This document shows positions 1-7,806 of a stretch of 32,619 nt of DNA, piece by piece. How positions within the stretch are numbered: position 1 is the first letter of the stretch; each line of letters begins with the position of its first letter. Source of the DNA: Colwellia hornerae (lineage in GTDB: Bacteria > Pseudomonadota > Gammaproteobacteria > Enterobacterales > Alteromonadaceae); assembly GCF_007954355.1 (NCBI RefSeq), contig NZ_VOLR01000011.1, forward strand, positions 1 through 32,619, read 5' to 3'. Under the pieces are notes generated by a model. The model worked only from the letters and a program-made list of their open reading frames with translations, searched no databases and was not told where the DNA came from. The translations under genes and the position numbers were made by a program.

Positions 1-720
1 AGTTCTTTAGGATCTGGTTTTGAATGCGGCAAGAAGAACAGATACTGAAACAAGTTCAGCGTAAATAACCGTCATCCTGATACTGAAACAAGTTCAGCAT
101 GACGAAGTTCTTTAGCATCTGGTTTTGAATGCGGCAAGAAGAACAGATACTGAAACAAGTTCAGCGTAAATAACCGTCATCCTGATACTGAAACAAGTTC
201 AGCATGACGAAGTTCTTTAGCATCTGGTTTTGTGAATGTGGGAAGAAGAACAGATACTGAAACAAGTTCAGCGTAAATAACCGTCATCCTGATACTGAAA
301 CAAGTTCAGCATGACGAAGTTCTTTAGCATCTGGTTTTGTGAATGTGGGAAGAAGAACAGATACTGAAACAAGTTCAGCGTAAATAACCGTCATCCTGAT
401 ACTGAAACAAGTTCAGCATGACGAAGTTCTTTAGCATCTGGTTTTGTGAATGTGGGAAGAAGAACAGATACTGAAACAAGTTCAGCGTAAATAACCGTCA
501 TCCTGATACTGAAACAAGTTCAGCATGACGAAGTTCTTTAGCATCTGGTTTTGTGAATGTGGGAAGAAGAACAGATACTGAAACAAGTTCAGCATGACGG
601 AAGTTCTTTAGGATCTGTTTGTTGAGGACTCAGTAAGAAAGACCTGATACTAGAATAAATTCAGCATAAATAACCGTCATCCAGATACTGAAACAAGTTC
701 AGTATCTGTTCTTTAGGATC
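1..720. repeat. Tandem array of ~106-bp units (REP-like)
   Basis: Units beginning agttctttagcatctgg start at 1, 106, 211, 318, 425 and 532. The first five are 105, 105, 107, 107 and 107 bp. The sixth is shortened to 70 bp by loss of an internal half-unit, and a degraded copy follows from 602 to about 720. Each full unit carries the motif gatactgaaacaagttcag twice, about 12 exact copies in all. The motif is a small palindrome: CTGAA, loop ACAAG, TTCAG. Neighbouring copies are nearly identical, which suggests recent expansion or homogenisation. The array begins at the window edge, so its full length is unknown. No reading frame through it looks like a protein. Similar CTGAAACAAGTTCAG elements occur dispersed in many bacterial genomes, to my memory. 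Confidence 0.93.
682..708. repeat. Extended palindrome in last array unit
   Basis: In the degraded final unit the motif becomes a perfect 11-bp inverted repeat, CAGATACTGAA and TTCAGTATCTG around the loop ACAAG. The other copies have only the 5-bp inner stem. It could fold as a hairpin in RNA reading through from tex. No T-tract follows on either strand, so it is not a typical intrinsic terminator. Confidence 0.7.
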
Positions 721-732
721 TGCTTTGTCGTT

Positions 733-753
733 GGTACTGATAACTTCAGTACC
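733..753 (-). other. Hairpin just downstream of tex
   Basis: GGTACTGA and TCAGTACC form a perfect 8-bp stem around a 5-nt loop, 14 bp past the tex stop codon. No U-run follows in the tex direction, so intrinsic termination is doubtful. It may instead protect the mRNA 3' end. Confidence 0.4.
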
Positions 754-767
754 ATCATAACCCTCTA

Positions 768-3116
768 CTATTTTTTTAACTTAGCAAAAGCATCGGCAAA
801 GGCATTACCCATTGCCGCATTGTCATTCGTTTTTGGTTGTGGTTTTGCACTGCGTTGCTGATTGGATTTGGTATTTTTCGCTACGGTATTCTGTGAACGG
901 TCATGAGGCTTATTGGTCGAAGTTTTTTGTTCTGGCTTGGTGGTCACTGTTTCATCTAATCGCATGGATAAGCTAATACGTTTTCTAGCCGCATCGACTT
1001 CCATCACTTTTACTTTAACGATATCACCCGCTTTAACAATTTCACGTGGGTCGCTAACAAACTTGTCAGTGAGTGATGAAATATGCACTAAACCATCTTG
1101 ATGAACACCTAAATCAACAAAAGCACCAAAGTTGGCAACGTTTGAAATAACACCTTCGAGTACCATGCCGACAGTTAAGTCATTAATGGTATTTACGCCT
1201 TCTTTAAACTGTGCCGCTTTAAAGACAGGGCGAGGATCGCGCCCCGGCTTTTCTAATTCACTAACGATATCTTTAAGGGTTAACTCACCAATATTAATAT
1301 CCTTGAGATCAGCGATATTAATTTTGCTTAGTTGCTCACTATTGCCGATTAAATCACTAATATTGCTATTGAGGTGGGCAATTATTTTTTCAATCACTGG
1401 GTAGCTTTCCGGGTGAACCCCAGAATTATCTAGAGGGTTTTTACCACCGGAAATACGTAAAAATCCCGCTGCTTGTTCAAAGGCTTTAGGCCCTAAGCGT
1501 GCTACTTTTTTCAGTGCTTTTCTGTCATCAAAACGGCCATGTGCGTCACGGTAAGCAACAACGTTATCGGCCATCGTTTTATTCAAACCTGAAACCCGTG
1601 TTAACAGCGCAGCTGAAGCACTGTTTAAATCAACACCGACATTGTTTACACAATCTTCGATAACATTGTCGAGGGTTTTACTTAGCTGGCTCTGACTTAC
1701 GTCATGTTGATATTGACCAACACCAATCGCTTTAGGGTCAATTTTTACCAGTTCAGCTAATGGGTCTTGTAAGCGTCGTGCGATAGAAACAGCGCCACGT
1801 ATTGAAACATCTAAATCTGGAAATTCTTTTGCTGCAAATTCTGACGCAGAATACACCGAAGCACCTGCTTCACTGACCATCACTTTTTGTGGTTTGTTTG
1901 CTTCTAACGCCTGAATCACTTCAGCCGCGAGTTTGTCACTTTCACGTGAACCAGTACCATTGCCAATGGCCAGTAATTCAACCTTGTGTTGTTGACATAA
2001 ACTCACTAAGGTTCGTACTGATTTTTCCCAATGATTCTGTGGTGCGTGTGGGAAAATCGTCGCGGTTTGTAATAATTTACCGGTAGCATCAACAATCGCT
2101 AATTTACAACCGGTGCGCATACCTGGGTCTAAACCTAGCGTCGTTTTTGCACCAGCAGGCGCGGCCATTAACAAATCACTTAAATTGGTAGCAAAAACTT
2201 TTATCGCCCCATTTTCTGCTTGTTCACGTAAATTACCCAATAATTCAGTTTCTAAACTCAAGCTTAATTTTATTTTCCATGCCCAGCGTACTACTTTAGT
2301 AATAAATTCTGCGCCAGCCTGTCCGGTTAAACGAAGGTTGTAGTGCTCACAAATAATCTGTTCGGCACTTGAGTAATGATTATCTTCTTGGCTTGGATCT
2401 ACATTAATACTCAGTTGTAATATTTTTTCATTACGACCACGCAGCATCGCTAAAGCACGATGTGAAGGGACATTTTTTAATAATTCTGAATGCTCGAAAT
2501 AGTCACGATACTTAGCACCTTCTTGTTGTTTACCTTTAGCAACAACACTGGATAAATGCGCCTGTTTTAATAAATGCTTACGCAATTTCTGTAATAAGTT
2601 AGCGTCTTGAGCAAAACGTTCAATGAGGATATAAATAGCGCCCTCAAGTACTGCTTTTTCATCGCTAAAACCAGCATCATTATTAATAAAGGCTGTTGCT
2701 TCAATTTCTGGCGTTAACGTCCAATTATTGTAAAGGTTATTGGCAAGAGGCTCTAAACCCGACTCTATGGCTATTTGACCTTTAGTGCGGCGTTTAGGTT
2801 TAAACGGTAAATATAAATCTTCTAAACGGGTCTTGTTGTCAGCGGCTTGTAATTCTTTTTCTAATGACGGCGTTAATTTATCTTGTTGGGTGATGCTGGT
2901 GATAATGACTTTTCGACGGTCTTCAAGCTCACGTAAATAACTTAAACGTTGGTCAATGTGGCGCAGATGGTTATCGTCTAACCCTTGGGTGACTTCTTTA
3001 CGGTAACGCGCAATAAAAGGTACGGTAGCGCCATCATCAAGCAAGTTTATTGCTGAAGTTATCTGAGTGGTTTTAACGTTAAGTTCTGTTGCGATGAGTT
3101 CAGCAATAGTAGCCAT
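768..3116 (-). CDS. tex: Tex family RNA-binding transcription accessory protein
   Basis: A 782-aa protein of normal Tex length. The order is a helical N-terminal domain, a YqgF-like RNase H fold at about 325-450 (contains [14 protein letters not shown]), tandem helix-hairpin-helix motifs at about 490-560 ([20 protein letters not shown]), and a C-terminal S1 domain at about 650-720 ([16 protein letters not shown]). A basic, Gln/Asn/Lys-rich tail of about 60 residues follows. Tex proteins bind nucleic acid and are thought to influence transcription and RNA fate; the exact role in this organism is not shown. The start is ATG with a weak AAGG upstream. It lies downstream of engB on the same strand, about 200 bp away, with hairpins between, so it is probably a separate transcript. 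The repeat array begins directly after its stop. Confidence 0.96.
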   Translation of the reverse strand: MATIAELIATELNVKTTQITSAINLLDDGATVPFIARYRKEVTQGLDDNHLRHIDQRLSYLRELEDRRKVIITSITQQDKLTPSLEKELQAADNKTRLEDLYLPFKPKRRTKGQIAIESGLEPLANNLYNNWTLTPEIEATAFINNDAGFSDEKAVLEGAIYILIERFAQDANLLQKLRKHLLKQAHLSSVVAKGKQQEGAKYRDYFEHSELLKNVPSHRALAMLRGRNEKILQLSINVDPSQEDNHYSSAEQIICEHYNLRLTGQAGAEFITKVVRWAWKIKLSLSLETELLGNLREQAENGAIKVFATNLSDLLMAAPAGAKTTLGLDPGMRTGCKLAIVDATGKLLQTATIFPHAPQNHWEKSVRTLVSLCQQHKVELLAIGNGTGSRESDKLAAEVIQALEANKPQKVMVSEAGASVYSASEFAAKEFPDLDVSIRGAVSIARRLQDPLAELVKIDPKAIGVGQYQHDVSQSQLSKTLDNVIEDCVNNVGVDLNSASAALLTRVSGLNKTMADNVVAYRDAHGRFDDRKALKKVARLGPKAFEQAAGFLRISGGKNPLDNSGVHPESYPVIEKIIAHLNSNISDLIGNSEQLSKINIADLKDINIGELTLKDIVSELEKPGRDPRPVFKAAQFKEGVNTINDLTVGMVLEGVISNVANFGAFVDLGVHQDGLVHISSLTDKFVSDPREIVKAGDIVKVKVMEVDAARKRISLSMRLDETVTTKPEQKTSTNKPHDRSQNTVAKNTKSNQQRSAKPQPKTNDNAAMGNAFADAFAKLKK

Positions 3117-3253
3117 TAATTGACGAGCCTTTTTGAAAGAATAAGTTTTAAAGCACTATGTTGCCATGGTTTGATAGCAGCATCAATTTGCTTGTTTGGT
3201 TTTATTAGTGAAGATTAACGACTGAAAAACGAATGTTTTTTTATCGCGTTGTT

Positions 3254-3300
3254 GGTATGAAAAATACCAGCCAAGTTAGTTTTCAGTGAGATAACTTGGC
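3254..3300 (-). terminator. Probable engB terminator
   Basis: Reading in the engB direction, GCCAAGTTA and TAACTTGGC pair perfectly over 9 bp (3292-3300 with 3270-3278). They are followed by TGGTATTTTTC, whose bases also pair with a second small stem (GGTAT/ATACC, 3254-3268). The U-tract is short and interrupted, so efficiency is uncertain. It starts about 15 bp after the engB stop. Confidence 0.5.
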
Positions 3301-3314
3301 ATTAAATGGCGATA

Positions 3315-3974
3315 CTAAAATTCTTCACTTTCGGGTAGATCTGTTGGTAAATCAGCAGATAACCACTGGCAAATCAGATCGTTTGCTGTTTCTAAACCAG
3401 TATATTTTAATGATGAAAAAGCTTGTACGGTAATATCAGCATTTAACGATGCTAAGGCTTTTTTAACTTGAAGCACTTCAGCACTTCTTTTACCTTGTGA
3501 AAGCTTGTCGCATTTTGTTAATAACGCCAATATCGGTAAATCACTGTCCGCGGCCCATTGGATCAAGTCCATATCAAGATCTTTTAACGGATGACGAATA
3601 TCCATTAAAATAACTAAGCCTTTTAAACAATCACGTTTTTCTAAGTATTCGCCAAGCGCTTTTTGCCATTTCTTCTTCATTTCAATCGGAACTTTGGCAA
3701 AGCCGTAGCCGGGTAAGTCAACTAAACGTCTGTTAGGTGCGACTTCAAAAATGTTAATAAGCTGTGTTCGACCTGGTGTTTTACTGACTCGAGCTAAACC
3801 ACGTTGGTTGGTTAGGGTATTTAGTGCGCTTGATTTACCCGCATTTGAACGTCCCGCAAAGGCCACTTCTATACCGCTGTCTTCAGGCAAGCGACGAATA
3901 TCCGGCGCACTTAATGTGAAAGTGGCTTTACTTAAATGAATAACAGGTGATGACAAAATGGTGTCCAATAACAA
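3315..3974 (-). CDS. engB: Ribosome biogenesis GTPase EngB (YihA/YsxC)
   Basis: A 219-aa TRAFAC-class GTPase. G1 is GRSNAGKS (41-48), G2/switch region TPGRTQ (66-71), G3 DLPGYG (86-91) and G4 TKCDK (153-157), all intact. The family is essential in many bacteria and assists assembly of the large ribosomal subunit. The gene is divergent from the cytochrome c4 genes across a gap of about 180 bp. This engB/cytochrome c4 neighbourhood recurs in gammaproteobacteria, to my memory. Confidence 0.96.
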   Translation of the reverse strand: MLLDTILSSPVIHLSKATFTLSAPDIRRLPEDSGIEVAFAGRSNAGKSSALNTLTNQRGLARVSKTPGRTQLINIFEVAPNRRLVDLPGYGFAKVPIEMKKKWQKALGEYLEKRDCLKGLVILMDIRHPLKDLDMDLIQWAADSDLPILALLTKCDKLSQGKRSAEVLQVKKALASLNADITVQAFSSLKYTGLETANDLICQWLSADLPTDLPESEEF

Positions 3975-4158
3975 ATAAAAAAAGCATTATATCTTTTTTT
4001 TCTCGTTAAACAGTAAAAAGTGTCATTTTTTAAGCTTAATTTTTACTATGCTTATTACACCGCGCTGATATTAGTGTAAAATGTTACCAGTTTTTATATT
4101 CACCTTTTTATTTTTTAGTGAATACTTAATCAATAGTAGCAGAGCAGAGAGCCATTCA

Positions 4159-5391
4159 ATGAATAAAATTATTTTTTCGTTAATTCTTGCCGTAACGAGT
4201 ATTAATGTCGCGTTCGCAGCAGCCGGAAATGCTGATGCAGGTAAAAGTAAAGCAGCTATGTGTAGTGCTTGTCATGGTGCTAATGGCATTGGTGCAAGTG
4301 ATGCATTTCCTAATTTAGCGGGTCAGCATGCTGCTTATATTGTTAAACAATTACAAGCCTTTAAAAGTGGTACACGTGTCAACGCTATGATGGCGCCAAT
4401 GGCGGCGGGCTTATCTGATCAAGATATGGCAGATATCGGTGCTTACTTCTCAAGTTTAGATAGAAGTGGCGCAACCGTTTCAGCTGAACTTGCCAGCATG
4501 CATTCAGCCCCCACGGCTGTAGTAGCAAGTGTTGCTTATGTTGCCAATGCTAGTGCAGGTAAGAGTCTTTACGAATTAGGTGATCCGTCACGTAATATTG
4601 CTAGCTGTATCGGCTGTCATGGTAAAGAAGGTAATAGTAAGGTATTAATCAACCCGAATTTAGCCAACCAACATGCCCAGTATATCGAAAAGCAATTACA
4701 TGCCTTTAAAGATAAAACGCGCGTTAACTATGCAATGAATCAATTTGCTGGAGCGATGACCGATGAAGACATTGCTGATATGGGTGCCTATTTTTCTGAC
4801 ACTAAGGCCGTTGCTCATGTAAAAGCCAAGCGTGTTGCTACCGTTGCGGTTATTACGGAAGCAGCGATTGCCGGTAAAGCTAAATCAGCAGTTTGTTCCG
4901 CTTGTCACGGTGTAGACGGTAACAGTTTAGTCCCTATGTATCCTAAGTTGGCTGGCCAACATGCCGAGTATACGGCTAAGCAATTACTAGAATTTAAATC
5001 TGGCGCACGTGAAAATGCGGTAATGGCAGGTATGGCTGCAGCCTTGTCTGAACAAGACATGGCAGAATTGGGTGCATACTTTGCTAGTCAAAAACCGACA
5101 CCAGGTAATGGCAAGGGCTCTGAACTAGGGCGGAAACTATACTTTGGTGGAGACACAACTCGTGGTATTACCGCTTGTATCGCTTGTCATGGCGCATCCG
5201 GTAAAGGTGTTGCAAAAGCGGGTTTCCCTGTTGTTGCTAATCAAAGTGTTGAATATTTAACCGCACAGTTAATGAGCTTTAAAGCCGGTGAACGCTATAA
5301 TGATCGTAATAGCATGATGCGCAATATAGCTAAACGCCTGAAGAAAAAAGATATTGACGCATTAGCGCAGTACATGTCTTCAATGAAATAA
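4159..5391 (+). CDS. Tetraheme double cytochrome c4
   Basis: A periplasmic c-type cytochrome of 410 aa with four CxxCH heme sites: CSACH 35-39, CIGCH 150-154, CSACH 246-250 and CIACH 340-344. Each is followed by a cytochrome c4-like block with a candidate Met ligand (NAMMAPMA, NYAMNQFA, ENAVMAGMA, NSMMRNIA). Diheme cytochrome c4 is about 190-210 aa, so this is two c4 units in one chain. I chose the ATG at 4159: AGAGAG lies upstream and the protein then begins with a clean signal peptide (MNKIIFSLILAVTSINVAFA). An in-frame ATG at 4081 would add 26 hydrophobic residues and has no ribosome site. The probable role is electron transfer to a terminal oxidase; the partner is not visible here. The second half closely resembles the next gene. 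Confidence 0.93.
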   Translation: MNKIIFSLILAVTSINVAFAAAGNADAGKSKAAMCSACHGANGIGASDAFPNLAGQHAAYIVKQLQAFKSGTRVNAMMAPMAAGLSDQDMADIGAYFSSLDRSGATVSAELASMHSAPTAVVASVAYVANASAGKSLYELGDPSRNIASCIGCHGKEGNSKVLINPNLANQHAQYIEKQLHAFKDKTRVNYAMNQFAGAMTDEDIADMGAYFSDTKAVAHVKAKRVATVAVITEAAIAGKAKSAVCSACHGVDGNSLVPMYPKLAGQHAEYTAKQLLEFKSGARENAVMAGMAAALSEQDMAELGAYFASQKPTPGNGKGSELGRKLYFGGDTTRGITACIACHGASGKGVAKAGFPVVANQSVEYLTAQLMSFKAGERYNDRNSMMRNIAKRLKKKDIDALAQYMSSMK

Positions 5392-5414
5392 AGAACGGTT
5401 AAAATAATTTTTTC

Positions 5415-5443
5415 AAAAAAGCAGCTTAATAAGCTGCTTTTTT
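5415..5443 (+). terminator. Intrinsic terminator after tetraheme cytochrome
   Basis: GCAGCTT and AAGCTGC flank a 3-nt AAT loop. The stem is extended by an A6 tract on one side and a T6 tract on the other. It lies 24 bp after the stop codon. The core is the same as that of the terminator at 6388-6413. Confidence 0.9.
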
Positions 5444-5588
5444 ATGCCCGCTAAGTGATCAATAAATTAGTCCGATGGGTATAACTTGTGTAAACTGTTT
5501 GATATTGAAGACTGCAATGCCTAAGGTAATAACCTTACCAACCATTGCTAGCCACATTTAATTATCTACATATATAGAGAGCTCAACG

Positions 5589-6212
5589 ATGAAAAGAATA
5601 CTACTAAGCTTGGTTTTATTAGGAACAAGTGCACTAAATATCAGCCATGCTGCTCAAGGCAATGTTGATGCCGGTAAAACAAAATCGGCAATGTGTGGCG
5701 CATGTCACGGTGTTGATGGTAATAGCTTAGTACCTATGTATCCTAGCCTCGCCGGACAAGGTAGTAGTTATATCGCAAAACAATTAGCTAACTTTAAAAC
5801 GGGGCTAACGTCGGGTGGAAAAGAAGGTCGTGTTAATGCAATTATGGGCGGTATGGCCATGGCATTAAACGAACAAGACATGCTTGATTTAGGCGCTTAT
5901 TATAGTGCACAGCCCGCAAAATATGCGGGTGGAGAAACCAGTGCAGTTGGCAAAAAATTATACTTTGGCGGCGATGTAGAGCGCGGAATTACTGCTTGTA
6001 TCGCTTGTCATGGCGCTGATGGAAAAGGCATGTCACAAGCTGGTTTTCCTGCTTTGGCGGGACAAAATGCAATGTACTTGACTGCTCAATTGGAAAGTTT
6101 TCGTTCTGGAGCTCGCTACAACGATAAAAATAGCATGATGCGAAACATTGCTATGAAACTAGAAGATGATGATATTGCTGCTTTAGTGAAGTACATGGCG
6201 ACGATTAAATAG
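5589..6212 (+). CDS. Diheme cytochrome c4
   Basis: A 207-aa protein of normal c4 size. The signal peptide is MKRILLSLVLLGTSALNISHA. Heme sites are CGACH 36-40 and CIACH 137-141, with Met-ligand blocks NAIMGGMA and NSMMRNIA. AGAGAG is upstream of the ATG. The sequence around both hemes (HGVDGNSLVPMYP, KLYFGGD..RGITACIACHG) nearly matches the second half of the upstream tetraheme protein, so the two are recent paralogues. The likely role is periplasmic or membrane-associated electron transfer to cytochrome oxidase. It has its own terminator and probably its own promoter within 5444-5588. Confidence 0.95.
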   Translation: MKRILLSLVLLGTSALNISHAAQGNVDAGKTKSAMCGACHGVDGNSLVPMYPSLAGQGSSYIAKQLANFKTGLTSGGKEGRVNAIMGGMAMALNEQDMLDLGAYYSAQPAKYAGGETSAVGKKLYFGGDVERGITACIACHGADGKGMSQAGFPALAGQNAMYLTAQLESFRSGARYNDKNSMMRNIAMKLEDDDIAALVKYMATIK

Positions 6213-6224
6213 TCACTTATAGCG

Positions 6225-6387
6225 CATCTGAACATTGTCTTTTTTTGCCATCAATTTTACCAAGACATACCTTGACGTACAGGGATGCACTAATGCCTTG
6301 AAAGACAGGATGTCTGAGAAAGGCCATCCTGAACATTTTCTTTTTTTGCCATCCATGGCACCAAGACATACCGTTCATCCTGAACAT
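6225..6387. repeat. Duplicated ~47-bp element with hairpins
   Basis: The block beginning catctgaacattgtc at 6225 and ending in caagacatacc recurs at 6325 (catcctgaacattttc ... caagacatacc), about 100 bp further on. A third partial piece, gttcatcctgaac, sits at 6373-6385 and is itself a GTTCA/TGAAC hairpin. CAGGATG (6306-6312) and CATCCTG (6325-6331) form another stem. I see no coding potential. This fills most of the 306-bp gap between the cytochrome c4 gene and the next operon. Confidence 0.75.
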
Positions 6388-6413
6388 AAAGCAGCTTAAT
6401 AAGCTGCTTTTTT
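6388..6413 (+). terminator. Intrinsic terminator after cytochrome c4
   Basis: The stem AAAGCAGCTT/AAGCTGCTTT has a 3-nt loop and is followed by more T. It is placed beyond the repeat element, about 175 bp after the cytochrome c4 stop. The hairpin is identical, over about 28 bp, to the terminator at 5415-5443. Confidence 0.85.
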
Positions 6414-6518
6414 ATTGGCTAAGATACGTTGATGTCGTACACTAAAATAGATGTTATTAATTGGTAATTTATTGATTTTAAAGGTAAGGATAACTATCTT
6501 GATGGAACGGGGACTTTT

Positions 6519-7145
6519 GTGAAAAACCATTCAGTCGTTAATAATATGATTGCTTGTCATCAATGCGATTCATTATTACCCATGCCATACTTATTAGAAG
6601 GCCAAAATGCGTTATGTGGCTGTTGTGGCGCGATGTTATTTTCAAAAAAGAAAGATGCGATTAATCGGACTATTGCTGTCGCCATCGCCGGATTATTGCT
6701 TTTTTTCCCTGCGACTTTATTACCCATTATTGGCATTGGCGCTGCAGGTCTTTATAATGATGCCTCTTTAGTTGACTGTATTACGCTTTTAATCGATAGT
6801 CGAAATTACGTACTCGCCTTTGCTGTTTTTATGTTTACCATCGCTATTCCTGTGGTGAGGTTGATCACTGCTTTATATATCACATGGTGCATAAAGTTCC
6901 AGCAAATTAAACCTTCGCTGTTAGTGTTTTTTCGCTCTTACCATGTTTTGGATACATGGACGATGCTCCACGTGTTTTTTCTTGGTGTTATTGTCTCTAT
7001 GTATAAACTCTCTTCACTGGCTGATATGACGATTGATGGCGGGTTATTCAGCTTGATACTCCTGTTGTTATGCTCAACATTGATGTCGGTCACTATCGAT
7101 CAGCATAGTATATGGCATGAGCTGGAGAAATCTCTTGAGCAATAA
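6519..7145 (+). CDS. PqiA/LetA-family membrane protein, N-terminal half
   Basis: A 208-aa inner-membrane protein. It has an N-terminal zinc-ribbon-like part with CHQC (about 13-16) and CGCC (about 33-36), then four hydrophobic segments including LLLFFPATLLPIIGIGAAG, typical of PqiA domains. E. coli LetA and PqiA are about 420 aa with two such halves; here the halves are separate genes. The start is GTG, preceded by GGGGA 5 nt upstream. It is the first gene of an operon with the next two. The family works with MCE proteins in lipid movement between inner and outer membranes; that function is inferred from family. Confidence 0.88.
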   Translation: MKNHSVVNNMIACHQCDSLLPMPYLLEGQNALCGCCGAMLFSKKKDAINRTIAVAIAGLLLFFPATLLPIIGIGAAGLYNDASLVDCITLLIDSRNYVLAFAVFMFTIAIPVVRLITALYITWCIKFQQIKPSLLVFFRSYHVLDTWTMLHVFFLGVIVSMYKLSSLADMTIDGGLFSLILLLLCSTLMSVTIDQHSIWHELEKSLEQ

Positions 7146-7806
7146 AGCGCTTGCTGCAGGTTTGGGCAGTTGCCCCAAGTGTCATAAACTCAATGTGATG
7201 CATGCCAGCCGACAAGTCTGTTCACGTTGTTTAACGCTATTCTCTGCACGAAAGCCTAAAAGTATTGAATACACACTTGCGTGGACCATTGCCGCGTTAG
7301 TGATGTTTATTCCGGCGAATATCTATCCTATGATGGTGTTTTATACTTTTGGCAAACCCGAAGCATCAACCATTTTGGAAGGGATCGCCATTTTTATTCA
7401 AATGGGTATGTTGCCAGTCGCGGTCATTATTTTTATTGCTAGCTTTGTCGTACCCTTAGGAAAAATTATTGGGCTATTTACCTTAATGTATAACACCAAA
7501 AGAAAAACACAATTGACGTTAAAACAACAAGGTCAGTTATATCATATTGTTGAATTTTTAGGACCATGGTCAATGCTTGATGTATTTGTGGTCACGGTTA
7601 TGGCTGCGGTCGTTAACTTAGGCTTTTTATCTAGTATTGAACCAGCCGTCGGCATTACCTATTTTACCTTAATGGTGGTATTTACCATTTTTGCTGCGGA
7701 AAGCTTTGATCCGCGACTATTATGGGATAACCATCAGAAGCATAATCATCAGTCACTTTCTGAAAAAACATATAAAAATACGGACGTTCTTCATCATGAC
7801 AAATAA
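7135..7806 (+). CDS. PqiA/LetA-family membrane protein, C-terminal half
   Basis: It has a zinc-ribbon-like start with CPKC and CSRC, then membrane segments including WTIAALVMFIPANIYPMMVF and a PWSMLDVFVVTVMAAVV block typical of PqiA domains. I chose the TTG at 7135 (protein MSNKALAAGLGSCPKC, 223 aa) because GGAGA lies 6 nt upstream. An in-frame ATG at 7117 lacks a ribosome site. With the TTG start it overlaps the preceding gene by 11 nt and the following MCE gene by 11 nt, which suggests translational coupling across all three. Together the two halves add up to about one LetA. A recent frameshift in a single gene is unlikely, because each half has its own ribosome site and complete zinc ribbon. 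Confidence 0.87.
   Translation: MSNKALAAGLGSCPKCHKLNVMHASRQVCSRCLTLFSARKPKSIEYTLAWTIAALVMFIPANIYPMMVFYTFGKPEASTILEGIAIFIQMGMLPVAVIIFIASFVVPLGKIIGLFTLMYNTKRKTQLTLKQQGQLYHIVEFLGPWSMLDVFVVTVMAAVVNLGFLSSIEPAVGITYFTLMVVFTIFAAESFDPRLLWDNHQKHNHQSLSEKTYKNTDVLHHDK

Noticed and set aside
1-720. CRISPR array
   Set aside because: Whole ~106-bp units repeat with no variable spacers, and no cas genes are near.
1132-1404. 90-codon ORF antisense to tex
   Set aside because: Fully inside tex, which has family-wide conservation in its own frame.
7117-7145. Recent frameshift splitting a single letA gene
   Set aside because: The second half has its own GGAGA site and a complete zinc ribbon, and the overlap is like the next operon junction. 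I kept the split as real but listed the check.
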